Source: Roseibacterium beibuensis (GTDB taxonomy: Bacteria; Pseudomonadota; Alphaproteobacteria; Rhodobacterales; Rhodobacteraceae). From it: 64,000 nt of DNA. The stretch is from contig NZ_BAABHW010000001.1 in the NCBI RefSeq assembly GCF_039542305.1, positions 1,178,001 to 1,242,000 of the forward strand. The letters run 5' to 3'. Shown here piece by piece: positions 16,956-25,176 of the stretch (position 1 is its first letter; each line of letters opens with the position of its first letter). Made by a program: the position numbers and the translations under genes. The notes under the pieces were generated by a model that was given only the letters and a program-made list of their open reading frames with translations, was not told the DNA's origin and ran no database searches.

Positions 16956-17752
16956 TGCCGGATATGTCGCAGGACCAGATAACCCGGCTGCGCGCGATCA
17001 TGGCGCGGTTGCGCGACCCCGAGCACGGCTGCCCCTGGGACGTGGAGCAGACCTTCGCCACCATCGCGCCCTACACGATCGAGGAGGCCTATGAGGTCGC
17101 CGACGCGATCGAGCGCGAGGCCTGGGACGAGTTGAAGGGCGAGTTGGGCGACCTGCTGTTCCAGTCGGTGTTCCACGCCCGCATGGCCGAAGAAGCGGGG
17201 CTGTTCGATTTCGACGACGTGGCGCGGTCCATCGCCGACAAGATGGTGGCGCGTCATCCGCATGTGTTCGGCGACGAGAGCAACGCGAAATCCGCCGAAC
17301 AGCAGACCCGCGACTGGGAGGCGGTGAAAGCCGCCGAGCGCGCCGCCAAGGCGCGGGGCGGCGTGCTGGATGACGTGGCGCTGGGCCTGCCGGCGCTGAT
17401 GCGGGCCGAAAAGCTGCAAAAACGGGCCGCGCGGGTCGGCTTCGACTGGCCCGAGATCGGCATGGTCGTGGACAAGATCGCCGAGGAAGCGCGCGAACTG
17501 GCCGAAGCCCGCGCAACCCTGCCCCAGGAGAAGATCGAGGAGGAACTGGGCGACCTGCTGTTCGTCGTGGCCAACCTCGCCCGGCATCTCAAGGTCGACC
17601 CCGAGGTCGCCTTGCGCGCGGCCAATGCGAAATTCGTGCGCCGGTTCCATTTCATCGAAGCCGCGCTGGCCGAGCGGGGCAGGACGCCGGATCAAAGCGA
17701 TCTCGACGAGATGGACGCGCTCTGGACCGAGGCGAAAACCCAAGGTCTGTGA
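16955..17752 (+). CDS. mazG: Nucleoside triphosphate pyrophosphohydrolase MazG
   Basis: MazG hydrolyses NTPs to NMP and pyrophosphate and has been linked to housecleaning and to ppGpp levels in stress. The 265 residues contain two tandem MazG domains. The first has CPWDVEQTF, the metal-binding EEAYEVADAI, and ELGDLLFQ. The second has EEAREL and EEELGDLLF. The start is the ATG that overlaps the preceding stop (TGATG); a further ATG nine bases on is possible. It is not next to a mazEF toxin-antitoxin pair. Confidence 0.93.
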   Translation: MPDMSQDQITRLRAIMARLRDPEHGCPWDVEQTFATIAPYTIEEAYEVADAIEREAWDELKGELGDLLFQSVFHARMAEEAGLFDFDDVARSIADKMVARHPHVFGDESNAKSAEQQTRDWEAVKAAERAAKARGGVLDDVALGLPALMRAEKLQKRAARVGFDWPEIGMVVDKIAEEARELAEARATLPQEKIEEELGDLLFVVANLARHLKVDPEVALRAANAKFVRRFHFIEAALAERGRTPDQSDLDEMDALWTEAKTQGL

Positions 17753-17875
17753 CCGGGTTGGCCGGTGCCGTGCCCTACGGGCCAAAGCCATAATCCTGGG
17801 CGATAAAGGATGCGGCCTGCCGTCTTTTGCGATACACTACATCCAACGGGCAGCTCCGTGTTGGAGGGTATTGCG

Positions 17876-18481
17876 ATGAAGAAGTTTCTTGCGACGACTG
17901 CTGCAGTTCTTGTCCTCCTGCCCTGTCTGGCCATTGCCGGCCCTTACGAGGCCCCGCCGGCCCCGCCCCCGGTGATCATCCCTGACCCCGTCGAGCCTTT
18001 CGAAGGATTCTATGCCGGCCTCGAATTCGGCCATGTCATGCCCGAGATGGACGAGACGGGCGGCCCGCAAACGCCGTTCGGCGACCTGGGCCTCGATGAC
18101 GGCACGGCTTGGGGCGCGTTTGCCGGCTACACCATCCAGACCGGTGCCATGGTCTACGGCGGCGACCTGCGCTGGCTGCATTTCAACGACACCGCCGGCC
18201 TTTTCGGGGCCGAGATCGAGTCGACGATCGACTTGCGCGGGCGCGTGGGCTTTGCCACGGGCAACTTCCTTGTCTACGGCGCGCTGGGCTACAGCTTCGC
18301 CGAAGGGTTCGGGGTTGATTTCGACGGCCCTAGCTACGGGATCGGCGCGGAATACAACGTCACCGACAATTTCTTCCTCGGCGCCGATTTCACCGCGCGC
18401 GACCTCGAAGGCGACTCCGGCGGCTTCAGCTACGAGGCCGAGGCCAACACCGCAACGCTGCGCGTGGGCTTCCGCTTCTGA
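17876..18481 (+). CDS. Small outer-membrane beta-barrel protein (Omp_b-brl type)
   Basis: This 201-residue protein starts after a GGAGGG site. A signal peptide (KKFLATTAAVLVLLPCLAIAG) is followed by a Pro-rich linker (APPAPPPVIIPDP), then an eight-stranded-barrel pattern: FYAGLEFGHV, AFAGYTIQTG, VYGGDLRWLHF, IDLRGRVGFATGN, and a closing strand ending in Arg-Val-Gly-Phe-Arg-Phe. The terminal Phe is the usual BAM recognition end. Architecture and linker match the barrel at 46873. It is probably a structural or surface-adhesion-type barrel; no transport function is assigned. A terminator follows. Confidence 0.8.
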   Translation: MKKFLATTAAVLVLLPCLAIAGPYEAPPAPPPVIIPDPVEPFEGFYAGLEFGHVMPEMDETGGPQTPFGDLGLDDGTAWGAFAGYTIQTGAMVYGGDLRWLHFNDTAGLFGAEIESTIDLRGRVGFATGNFLVYGALGYSFAEGFGVDFDGPSYGIGAEYNVTDNFFLGADFTARDLEGDSGGFSYEAEANTATLRVGFRF

Positions 18482-18506
18482 CATCCTCGCCGCATCGGAC
18501 CAGGTG

Positions 18507-18534
18507 GGCCGCCCTTGATCGGGGCGGCCTTTGT
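18507..18534 (+). terminator. Terminator after the small barrel gene
   Basis: A GGCCGCCC / GGGCGGCC stem (18507-18529) is followed by TTTGTC. It lies 25 bases after the barrel stop codon. The short T run makes it a moderate call. Confidence 0.55.
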
Positions 18535-18622
18535 CATGGCCGCTTGCACCCGGCGGTTAAACCGGCAAGGAATACCGAGGGAGAACGGCCCGCGCAGGGC
18601 CGCTGGAGGAAGGCGTTTCAAC

Positions 18623-19528
18623 GTGACCGACCGGACGGCGCAGACACCATTGGCCGCCGCGGCCGCGCCTGCGCAGGTGGGCCTGGCGGCCCTCTGGATG
18701 CTGGGGGCCATCGCGTCCTTCAGCGCCATGGCGATTGCCGGGCGCGCGGCCAGCCTTGAACTCGATACCTTCGAATTGATGACCTATCGCTCGGCGGTGG
18801 GCTTCGTGATCGTCGTGACGGCCGGCCTGCTGAGCGGGCATATCCGGCAGGTCACGACGCGCCACATGGGCCGGCACATCCTGCGCAACATCGCGCATTT
18901 CACCGGGCAGAACCTGTGGTTCTACGCCATCACGGTCAGCCCGCTGGCGCTGGTCTTCGCGTTGGAATTCACCTCGCCGCTCTGGACCATCGGGCTTGCC
19001 GCGCTGTTTTTGGGCGAGCGTCTAACGCGCATCAAGCTGCTGGCGGGGGCGATGGGATTTGCCGGTATCCTTGCCATCGTCCAGCCGGGCAATGCCGCGA
19101 TCTCGCCGGGGATGATCGCCGCGGCCTCTGCCGCCATCATGTTCGCGACAACGGCGATCTTCACCAAGCGGCTGACGGCGACCGAGACCATCACCTGCAT
19201 CCTGTTCTGGCTGACGCTGATCCAACTGGGGCTTGGCCTGCTGACCTCGCTCTATGACGGGGACATGGCCCTGCCCTCGCTCGCCATGCTGCCCTGGGTC
19301 GTCATCATCGGGGTCGCAGGGCTGGCCGCGCATTTCTGCCTGACAACCGCCCTGTCGCTGGCCCCGGCCTCGATCGTGATGCCGATGGATTTCGCGCGCC
19401 TTCCCGTGATCGCCGTGATCGGCGTTCTGTTCTACGACGAGGCCTTGAGCCTTGGCGTGGTCCTTGGCGCGATCCTGATCCTGACGGGCAACTTCCTGAA
19501 CATCCGCGCCGGGCGGCGCGCCGGGTGA
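18623..19528 (+). CDS. EamA/DMT-family exporter
   Basis: This 301-residue inner-membrane protein has about ten hydrophobic segments in two EamA repeats, from LAALWMLGAIASFSAMAIAGRA through SLGVVLGAILILTGNFLNI. The DMT family exports metabolites such as amino acids; the substrate here is unknown. The start is a GTG with GGAGGAA upstream; the frame is open for 108 bases further but lacks a site. It is one of three EamA proteins in the window (also 21105 and 61579), which are not obvious recent duplicates. Confidence 0.82.
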   Translation: MTDRTAQTPLAAAAAPAQVGLAALWMLGAIASFSAMAIAGRAASLELDTFELMTYRSAVGFVIVVTAGLLSGHIRQVTTRHMGRHILRNIAHFTGQNLWFYAITVSPLALVFALEFTSPLWTIGLAALFLGERLTRIKLLAGAMGFAGILAIVQPGNAAISPGMIAAASAAIMFATTAIFTKRLTATETITCILFWLTLIQLGLGLLTSLYDGDMALPSLAMLPWVVIIGVAGLAAHFCLTTALSLAPASIVMPMDFARLPVIAVIGVLFYDEALSLGVVLGAILILTGNFLNIRAGRRAG

Positions 19529-19899
19529 CCGGGCTGTTTCGCCCCCGCCACAGGGTTCGTTCGGCGTTGGGCTAACGCAGCCGAGGCCCACGGGACGGAG
19601 CGGGACCTGCCAAGCATGGGCTTTCTCTTCGACTAAGGCGGCAACCTCGAACTCCTGCTGACTTTTCCCGATCCGGATAACCAAGGGTTCGGCAGGATCG
19701 GCCGTCCTCCAGATCGGGGTCCAAATCTGAACCCCCGGCGATCTGCGGCACAGCAGCATCGGCCTGTAGCATTTCCGCCACATCAGCGGATTTACCAAAA
19801 CCTCAGATTCGAGGTGACGCTGGGGAAGAATTGACGGGATCAAACCTTCCAAAGCCATAGTGTCGCAGGGAGCCAACGGATTTTTTTGGGGAGGAACGA
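19529..19899. other. 371-base gap with lower GC and no confident gene
   Basis: Between the EamA exporter and the FadL-like gene, GC falls to about 52-57 percent over 19621-19860, below the neighbouring genes. The minus strand stays open across it and, from an ATG near 19858, reads MALEGLIPSILPQRHL and then a fairly ordinary-looking 90 residues, before running antisense into the exporter gene. I see no ribosome binding site or family match, so it may be a decayed gene. The end nearest 19900 holds the leader of the FadL-like gene, with a GGGGAGGAA site. Confidence 0.5.
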
Positions 19900-20985
19900 A
19901 TGTACCGTTTCGCAGCCGCAGGTGCGGCACTTCTGGCGTCAACCGCCATCGCACAGGCAGATATCGAGCGCACGAACCAGTCGCTGCGCATTCTGTATGA
20001 GGACACCGGCGAACTCGGCAGCTATGTCGAGCTGTCCTACGGCAGCATCATGCCCGAGGCGGGCGCCAACGGCTATTCCAACCCGCTGACAGATTACGAT
20101 CTGACCAGCATCGGCTACCTGTACCGGTTCAATGACCAGTTTTCGGTCGCGATGATCTACGATCAGCCGTTCGGCGCGGGTGTGGATTACACTCCGGGCG
20201 TCCCGTTCTTTGACGGCCAGGCCGTTGTGGAAAGCGACGCCATAACCGTTGTCGGCCGCTACGAGATCAACGATCGCTTTAGCGTGCATGCCGGGGTCCG
20301 CGCGCTGGGGGTCGAAGGCGATATCTATACCAACGTGGCAGGTCCGGTGTTTCATCTTCTCGAAGGTGAAAGCGATTGGGGCTACGGCTATGTGGTGGGT
20401 GCAGCCTACGAGATCCCTGACATCGCGCTGCGCGTCGCCCTGACCTACAATTCGGCGATCGAAGTGTCGTTTGATGCCGATGAAACCCCGTTCAATCCGG
20501 CGACGGGGACCCCTGTCGGGCCGACGGCTCAGGCCAATTTCGATGTCGAGTTCCCCGAAAGCATCAATCTCGAGTTCCAAAGCGGCATCGCCGAGAACAC
20601 CCTGATCTTCGGCTCCATCCGTCATGCCTTCTGGGATGGCTTCCGGCTGTCGACAACCGTGGGTGACTACGTGAACTTCACCTCGGATTCGACGACGTAC
20701 ACGCTGGGTGTGGGCCGACAGTTCAATGAAAACTGGGCCGGTTCGGTGTCTTACCTGCACCGTACCGACGGCACGATTCCCAGCGATACCGCGCTGGCGC
20801 CCACCACGGGCCTGGATTCGGTGACGTTGGGCCTGCGCTACACGCGTGATGCCTTCACCATCTCGGGTAGCCTGACCCTCGGCGTGCCCGGTGACCAGGT
20901 GGTTCAGAACGGGATCGTCGGCGACATCGACTTCGACGACAACTTCGTGTCCGCCGTTGGTGTGCGCGTCGGCTTCCGCTTCTGA
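19900..20985 (+). CDS. FadL/OmpP1-family outer-membrane channel
   Basis: This 361-residue protein has a signal peptide (MYRFAAAGAALLASTAIAQA) and then the repeated amphipathic strands of a FadL-type barrel, which carries long-chain fatty acids or other hydrophobic compounds across the outer membrane. Typical features are the early SYVELSYGSIMPEAG strand, IGYLYRFNDQFSVAMIYDQPFG, and VHAGVRALGVEGD, ending in VGVRVGFRF with the BAM-type terminal Phe. It is shorter than E. coli FadL (about 420 mature residues). The start is supported by GGGGAGGAA. A strong terminator follows. Confidence 0.82.
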   Translation: MYRFAAAGAALLASTAIAQADIERTNQSLRILYEDTGELGSYVELSYGSIMPEAGANGYSNPLTDYDLTSIGYLYRFNDQFSVAMIYDQPFGAGVDYTPGVPFFDGQAVVESDAITVVGRYEINDRFSVHAGVRALGVEGDIYTNVAGPVFHLLEGESDWGYGYVVGAAYEIPDIALRVALTYNSAIEVSFDADETPFNPATGTPVGPTAQANFDVEFPESINLEFQSGIAENTLIFGSIRHAFWDGFRLSTTVGDYVNFTSDSTTYTLGVGRQFNENWAGSVSYLHRTDGTIPSDTALAPTTGLDSVTLGLRYTRDAFTISGSLTLGVPGDQVVQNGIVGDIDFDDNFVSAVGVRVGFRF

Positions 20986-21011
20986 TCCGAGCCCAATACC
21001 CCAAGACCAAG

Positions 21012-21047
21012 CCCCCGCGCGCCACATGGCCTGCGGGGGTTTTTCTT
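21012..21047 (+). terminator. Rho-independent terminator after the FadL-like gene
   Basis: A CCCCCGC / GCGGGGG stem (21012-21039), with an inner GCC-ACAT-GGC hairpin, is followed by TTTTTCTT. It starts 27 bases after the stop codon. Confidence 0.85.
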
Positions 21048-21104
21048 GTCGCATGAGCAGGATTCGGGTCGGCGCGGGCGTTTGCCCCGTGCCATGAGGG
21101 GGGC

Positions 21105-22040
21105 ATGACCCAGGCCCCTGCCCTCACCTTTCGCGCCCTGAGCGAGATGCTGCTGCTGGCGGCGATCTGGGGCGCGTCTTTCCTGTCGATCAAGCTGGCG
21201 CTGGACGAATTGCCGGTGTTGACGCTGGTGGCCCATCGCGTGGTCTGGGCGACGCTGATCCTTTGGGCCTATGTCCTGATCCGGGGCCTGCCCGTGCCCC
21301 GCGCGCCGCGGGTCTGGGGCGCGTTGATCGTCATGGGGCTGCTCAACAACGCCATCCCCTTCGCGCTGATGGCGTGGGGACAGCAGTATATCGAGACCGG
21401 GCTGACCTCGATCTTCAACGCGGGCACGGCCGTTTTCGGTGTGCTGGTCGCCGCCGCCGTTTTCGCGGATGAGCGGCTGACGACGCGGCGGCTGGCGGGC
21501 GTGCTGATTGCCTTTGCGGGCGTCGCGGTGGCGATCGGGCTGGAGGCCCTGGCGCAGTTCGACATCCGCTCGGCGGCGCAACTGGCGGTTCTGCTGGGGG
21601 CGCTCTCTTACGCGGTGGCGGCGGCCTGGGCGCGCAAACACCTGTCGGGCTTGCCGCCGCAGATCGCGGCGATGGGGATGCTGACGGGATCGAGCCTGAT
21701 CCTGCTGCCGCTGGCCTATGTCGTGGATGGGGGCATCACCCTGCCCCATACCACGCAGGGCATCGGCGCGGTCGCCTATTTCGCGGTGCTCGGCACGGCG
21801 CTGGCCTACCTGCTCTATTACCGCGTGCTGGCCGTGGCCGGATCGGGCAACGCGATGCTGGTGACACTGATGATTCCGCCCGTGGCGATCACCTTGGGAT
21901 GGCTGGTGCTGGACGAGCGGCTGGCGCCCTCGGTCTTCGTGGGGTTCGGGCTGCTGGCGGTGGGGCTTTTGCTGCTCAACCCGCCCGCCGCGCTGGTCAG
22001 AGCGCTTGGAAGGCCGCGCGCTGCCGATCCGTCCAGTTGA
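21105..22040 (+). CDS. EamA/DMT-family exporter
   Basis: This 311-residue protein has ten predicted membrane helices in two EamA halves, beginning LLLAAIWGASFLSIKLAL and with a second repeat AQLAVLLGALSYAVAAAWARKH. The late GWLVLDERLAPSVFVGFGLLAVGLLLL block is characteristic. The substrate is unknown. The gene converges on hflX: its last 44 bases overlap the last 44 bases of hflX on the other strand, so both C-terminal tails are encoded by the same DNA. Confidence 0.85.
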   Translation: MTQAPALTFRALSEMLLLAAIWGASFLSIKLALDELPVLTLVAHRVVWATLILWAYVLIRGLPVPRAPRVWGALIVMGLLNNAIPFALMAWGQQYIETGLTSIFNAGTAVFGVLVAAAVFADERLTTRRLAGVLIAFAGVAVAIGLEALAQFDIRSAAQLAVLLGALSYAVAAAWARKHLSGLPPQIAAMGMLTGSSLILLPLAYVVDGGITLPHTTQGIGAVAYFAVLGTALAYLLYYRVLAVAGSGNAMLVTLMIPPVAITLGWLVLDERLAPSVFVGFGLLAVGLLLLNPPAALVRALGRPRAADPSS

Positions 22041-23301
22041 CCGTCAGCCGGGTTTCTTCGTCGCCCGCTTTTTCGCCCTCGACGATGCCCTGATCGAAAA
22101 GCCACGCGCGGCGGCGGCCGTCCTCGTGCTTGAGCGTTACCACGGTCCGCGTGCGCGGCGGTGAGACCGCCTCGGCCACGGCCTTGAGCAGCGGCCCTAT
22201 CCCCTCGCCCGTCAGCGCCGAGGCGGCATAGACATGCTCGCGCCGGGCGGCCTCGGTCAGGCGGGTGGCGCGCTCGGGCCCCGGCAACTGGTCGATCTTG
22301 TTCCAGACCTCGATCAGCGGGGTTTCGCCGGTCACGCCCAGATCCGTCAGGATCTGCATCACATCCTCGGCCTGTTCGGCGGTTTCCGGGTGGCTGATGT
22401 CGCGCACATGCAGGATCAGGTCGGCGTCCAGCACCTCTTCCAGCGTGGCGCGGAAGGCGGCGACCAGTTGCGTCGGCAGGTCCGAGATGAAGCCCACCGT
22501 GTCGGACAGGATCACCTCGGTGCCATCGGGCAGTTCGACCGCGCGCATGGTCGGGTCGAGCGTGGCGAAGAGCATGTCCTTGGCCATCACCTCGGCCCCG
22601 GTCAGGCGGTTGAAAAGCGTGGATTTGCCCGCGTTGGTATAGCCCACCAGCGCGACGATGGGATAAGGCACCTTCTTGCGCGCGGCGCGGTGGAGCGTGC
22701 GCGTCTTGACCACCTTGGCCAGTTGCCGGCGGATGCGCGTGACCGCCTCGTCGATGGCGCGGCGGTCGGCCTCGATCTGCGTTTCTCCGGGGCCGCCAAC
22801 GAAGCCGAGGCCGCCGCGTTGGCGTTCAAGGTGCGTCCAGGCGCGGACAAGGCGCGTGCGCTGGTAGCTGAGCGCGGCCAGTTCCACCTGCAACACGCCT
22901 TCGCGGGTCGCGGCTCGGTCGGCGAAGATCTCGAGGATCAGGCCGGTCCGGTCCAGCAGCTTGACCCCCCATTCCTTTTCAAGGTTGCGTTGCTGCACGG
23001 GCGTCACCGGCCCGTCGATCAGGACCAGTTCGACCTCCTGCGCCTCGATCCGCGCCTTCAGCTCCTCGATCTTGCCGGTGCCGAAGAGAAGGCCGGGATG
23101 GGCCTTGGGCAGGCGCACGATCTCGGCCCCCACGACCTCGAGATCCGGCAGCGCGGCGGCAAGCGCCACGGCCTCTTCCAGCGCGGGGCCGGGATCGCGG
23201 CGGTCGCGGTCGGTGTGGATGTCGGGATGCAAGACGACGGCGCGCGTCGGCCCACGCGCGGTCAGGTCGCCTTCGGATGCGTGACGATCGGGGGCTGTCA
23301 C
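21997..23301 (-). CDS. hflX: Ribosome-associated GTPase HflX
   Basis: HflX is a GTPase that splits stalled or heat-damaged ribosomes. The 434-residue protein has an N-terminal HflX domain (LFGTGKIEELKARIE, VQQRNLEKEW, then DRTGLILEIFADRA), the GGPGETQIEADRR signature, and the G domain with GYTNAGKS, SDTVGFI and NKID. It starts at a GTG that overlaps the hfq stop (GTGA), so it is co-translated with hfq, as in many proteobacteria. The 3' end overlaps a convergent exporter gene by 44 bases. Confidence 0.95.
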   Translation of the reverse strand: MTAPDRHASEGDLTARGPTRAVVLHPDIHTDRDRRDPGPALEEAVALAAALPDLEVVGAEIVRLPKAHPGLLFGTGKIEELKARIEAQEVELVLIDGPVTPVQQRNLEKEWGVKLLDRTGLILEIFADRAATREGVLQVELAALSYQRTRLVRAWTHLERQRGGLGFVGGPGETQIEADRRAIDEAVTRIRRQLAKVVKTRTLHRAARKKVPYPIVALVGYTNAGKSTLFNRLTGAEVMAKDMLFATLDPTMRAVELPDGTEVILSDTVGFISDLPTQLVAAFRATLEEVLDADLILHVRDISHPETAEQAEDVMQILTDLGVTGETPLIEVWNKIDQLPGPERATRLTEAARREHVYAASALTGEGIGPLLKAVAEAVSPPRTRTVVTLKHEDGRRRAWLFDQGIVEGEKAGDEETRLTVNWTDRQRAAFQAL

Positions 23302-23531
23302 TCTTCCCCGTCGTAAAGATTGATGGGCTGAGCCGGCATCACGGTGGAGATCGCATGCTTGTAAACCAACTGGCTTTGCCCGTCGCGGCGCAGAAGCACG
23401 CAGAAATTGTCAAACCAGGTGATCACGCCCTGCAGCTTGACGCCGTTGATCAGAAAGATCGTCACCGGCACCTTGGTCTTGCGGACGTGGTTGAGAAATG
23501 CGTCCTGAAGGTTCTGTTTATTCTCAGCCAT
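23298..23531 (-). CDS. hfq: RNA chaperone Hfq
   Basis: Hfq forms a hexameric Sm-like ring that pairs small RNAs with mRNAs. The 77-residue protein has the Sm1 motif (VTIFLINGVKLQGVITWFDNF) and Sm2 motif (YKHAISTV). The short C-terminal tail (MPAQPINLYDGEE) is usual for alphaproteobacteria. It is the first gene of an hfq-hflX unit, 124 bases downstream of trkH; that gap probably holds the hfq promoter. In Rhodobacteraceae this gene follows the ntr-trk cluster, as here. Confidence 0.98.
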   Translation of the reverse strand: MAENKQNLQDAFLNHVRKTKVPVTIFLINGVKLQGVITWFDNFCVLLRRDGQSQLVYKHAISTVMPAQPINLYDGEE

Positions 23532-23655
23532 TTTTTGTTCGCGCCTTCTTGTCTTCGGTCACCGCGTTAAATGCCGCGGAATGGTCGCCAAATCACACTA
23601 TGGCGATGATCGAGACGGATTTCCACCCCGGATACGGGCACTTGCCGCAATTGCA

Positions 23656-25173
23656 TCATGATCGCCAGAAGGCCGGGTTGAAAAGTGCGATCAGCACCAG
23701 CGTCTCGATCCGGCCGATCACCATCGCCGCGGCGAGGATCAGCTTGGCCGCGTCGCTCAGGGCGACATAGGCGATGGGGGCCTCGCCCGCGACCTGCGCC
23801 AGCGAGCCGGTCGTCGAGAGCGCGGCGATGGACAGGATCATCGCAGGCTCGAAGCGCAGCCCGGTGGCGGCAAGCCCCGTCATCGTCGCCGCCATGGCGA
23901 TGATGAAGAGCATGAAGAAGATCCACGCGATATAGGCGCCCTCGCGCCGGATGCGGCGGCCCATGCGGCCCGCGCCCGCCACCGAATGCGGGTAGATCAG
24001 TTTGCCCAGTTCCCGCGCGCCGTGCTTGTAGAGCGCGTAGACGCGCAGGAGTTTCAGCCCGCCCGCACTTGTCGCCACGCCCCCGCCCATCAGGACAAGG
24101 CCGATCAGGACGATCCCCGGCGTGCCCAGCCCCGACCAGGACGCCGCCGCGTCCCAGTGTTCGGAGACGAAGCCGGTCGTGGTCAGGAAGGACAGGACGG
24201 TAAAGAGGCTCCCCCAGAGCGCGCTGAGCGCCGCGCCGAGATCCGTCAGCTCATCGACCTCCCACGCGCCCATCCAGTGGCGGGCGAACAGAAGCGTCGG
24301 CACCAGGATCGTGGCAAAGAGCGCAAGGCGGATTTCCCGGTCGCGCGAGACGCGCTCGATGAAATGACGCCCGAAGCCACTGGTGAAGGTGCGCCGTGAC
24401 AGGGCAAAGAACAGGAACAGGAAGATCAGAAGCTCGGCCAGGATCCCGCCCGGCCGCCCTTCAAGCCCCGCGACGGGCGAAATCCCCGAGGTGGAGAGCG
24501 TGGACATCGCGTGGATCGTCGCGATGATCGGGTCCTCGCCCGCGGACATCAGCAGTATCGCAAGGATCGCCGTCAGCGTGACATAGACCGGGGTCAGCTT
24601 CGCGGTCGAGCGGCGCAGCCGCTCGCTGGGACGCGCGGCGCGCATCTGCTGGGTCGAGGACACCACCCTGCCCTGCACATGCGCCTCGGAGGTCACCTCG
24701 TAGCCGCCGAGATTGAGCGGTGCGAGGATCGCCATGGCCGAAATCCAGATCAGCAGCCCGCCCAGCCAGCCCACCGTGGCGCGCCACAAATGCACCGCCA
24801 TGCCGAAACGGTCCGGCTCGAAGATCACAGCGCCGGTGGTGGTGAAGGCCGAGACCATGTCGAAATAGACATTGATGAACCGGGTGTTGCCGACCGCCTG
24901 CTGCATCGGGATCGACAGGATCACCGGCAGCACGAGATAGGCCGCGAACATCGCGACAAGATGCGTGCGCTCGGTCGGCGGTCTGGGATGGGCCTGCAGC
25001 GCGATGCCGATCAGCCAGGCACCGACACCGACCAGAAGGCTGGAGTAGAAAAACAGTCGCCCGGTGCGGAAATCGCCCAGCATCATGCCCGCCGCCGCCG
25101 GGATCAGCATCGCCCCCGCCGATAGCAGGATCAGCACGACGAAGAGCGGCAGGTTGCGGAACCAGGCGGCCAT
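23656..25173 (-). CDS. trkH: Trk potassium uptake protein TrkH
   Basis: TrkH is the channel-forming inner-membrane subunit of low-affinity K+ uptake. The 505-residue protein has about ten hydrophobic helices and four filter-like loops: SAFTTTGAVIF, STLSTSGISP, SFLTTTGFVSEHW and AALSTTGSL. It begins three bases after trkA ends, so the regulator and channel are made together. It is a full-length member of the family. Confidence 0.93.
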   Translation of the reverse strand: MAAWFRNLPLFVVLILLSAGAMLIPAAAGMMLGDFRTGRLFFYSSLLVGVGAWLIGIALQAHPRPPTERTHLVAMFAAYLVLPVILSIPMQQAVGNTRFINVYFDMVSAFTTTGAVIFEPDRFGMAVHLWRATVGWLGGLLIWISAMAILAPLNLGGYEVTSEAHVQGRVVSSTQQMRAARPSERLRRSTAKLTPVYVTLTAILAILLMSAGEDPIIATIHAMSTLSTSGISPVAGLEGRPGGILAELLIFLFLFFALSRRTFTSGFGRHFIERVSRDREIRLALFATILVPTLLFARHWMGAWEVDELTDLGAALSALWGSLFTVLSFLTTTGFVSEHWDAAASWSGLGTPGIVLIGLVLMGGGVATSAGGLKLLRVYALYKHGARELGKLIYPHSVAGAGRMGRRIRREGAYIAWIFFMLFIIAMAATMTGLAATGLRFEPAMILSIAALSTTGSLAQVAGEAPIAYVALSDAAKLILAAAMVIGRIETLVLIALFNPAFWRS

Positions 25174-25176
25174 GGC

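Noticed and set aside
16955..17752. mazG as part of a toxin-antitoxin system
   Set aside because: It has two MazG domains and lies behind a flavin reductase; no mazE or mazF is adjacent.
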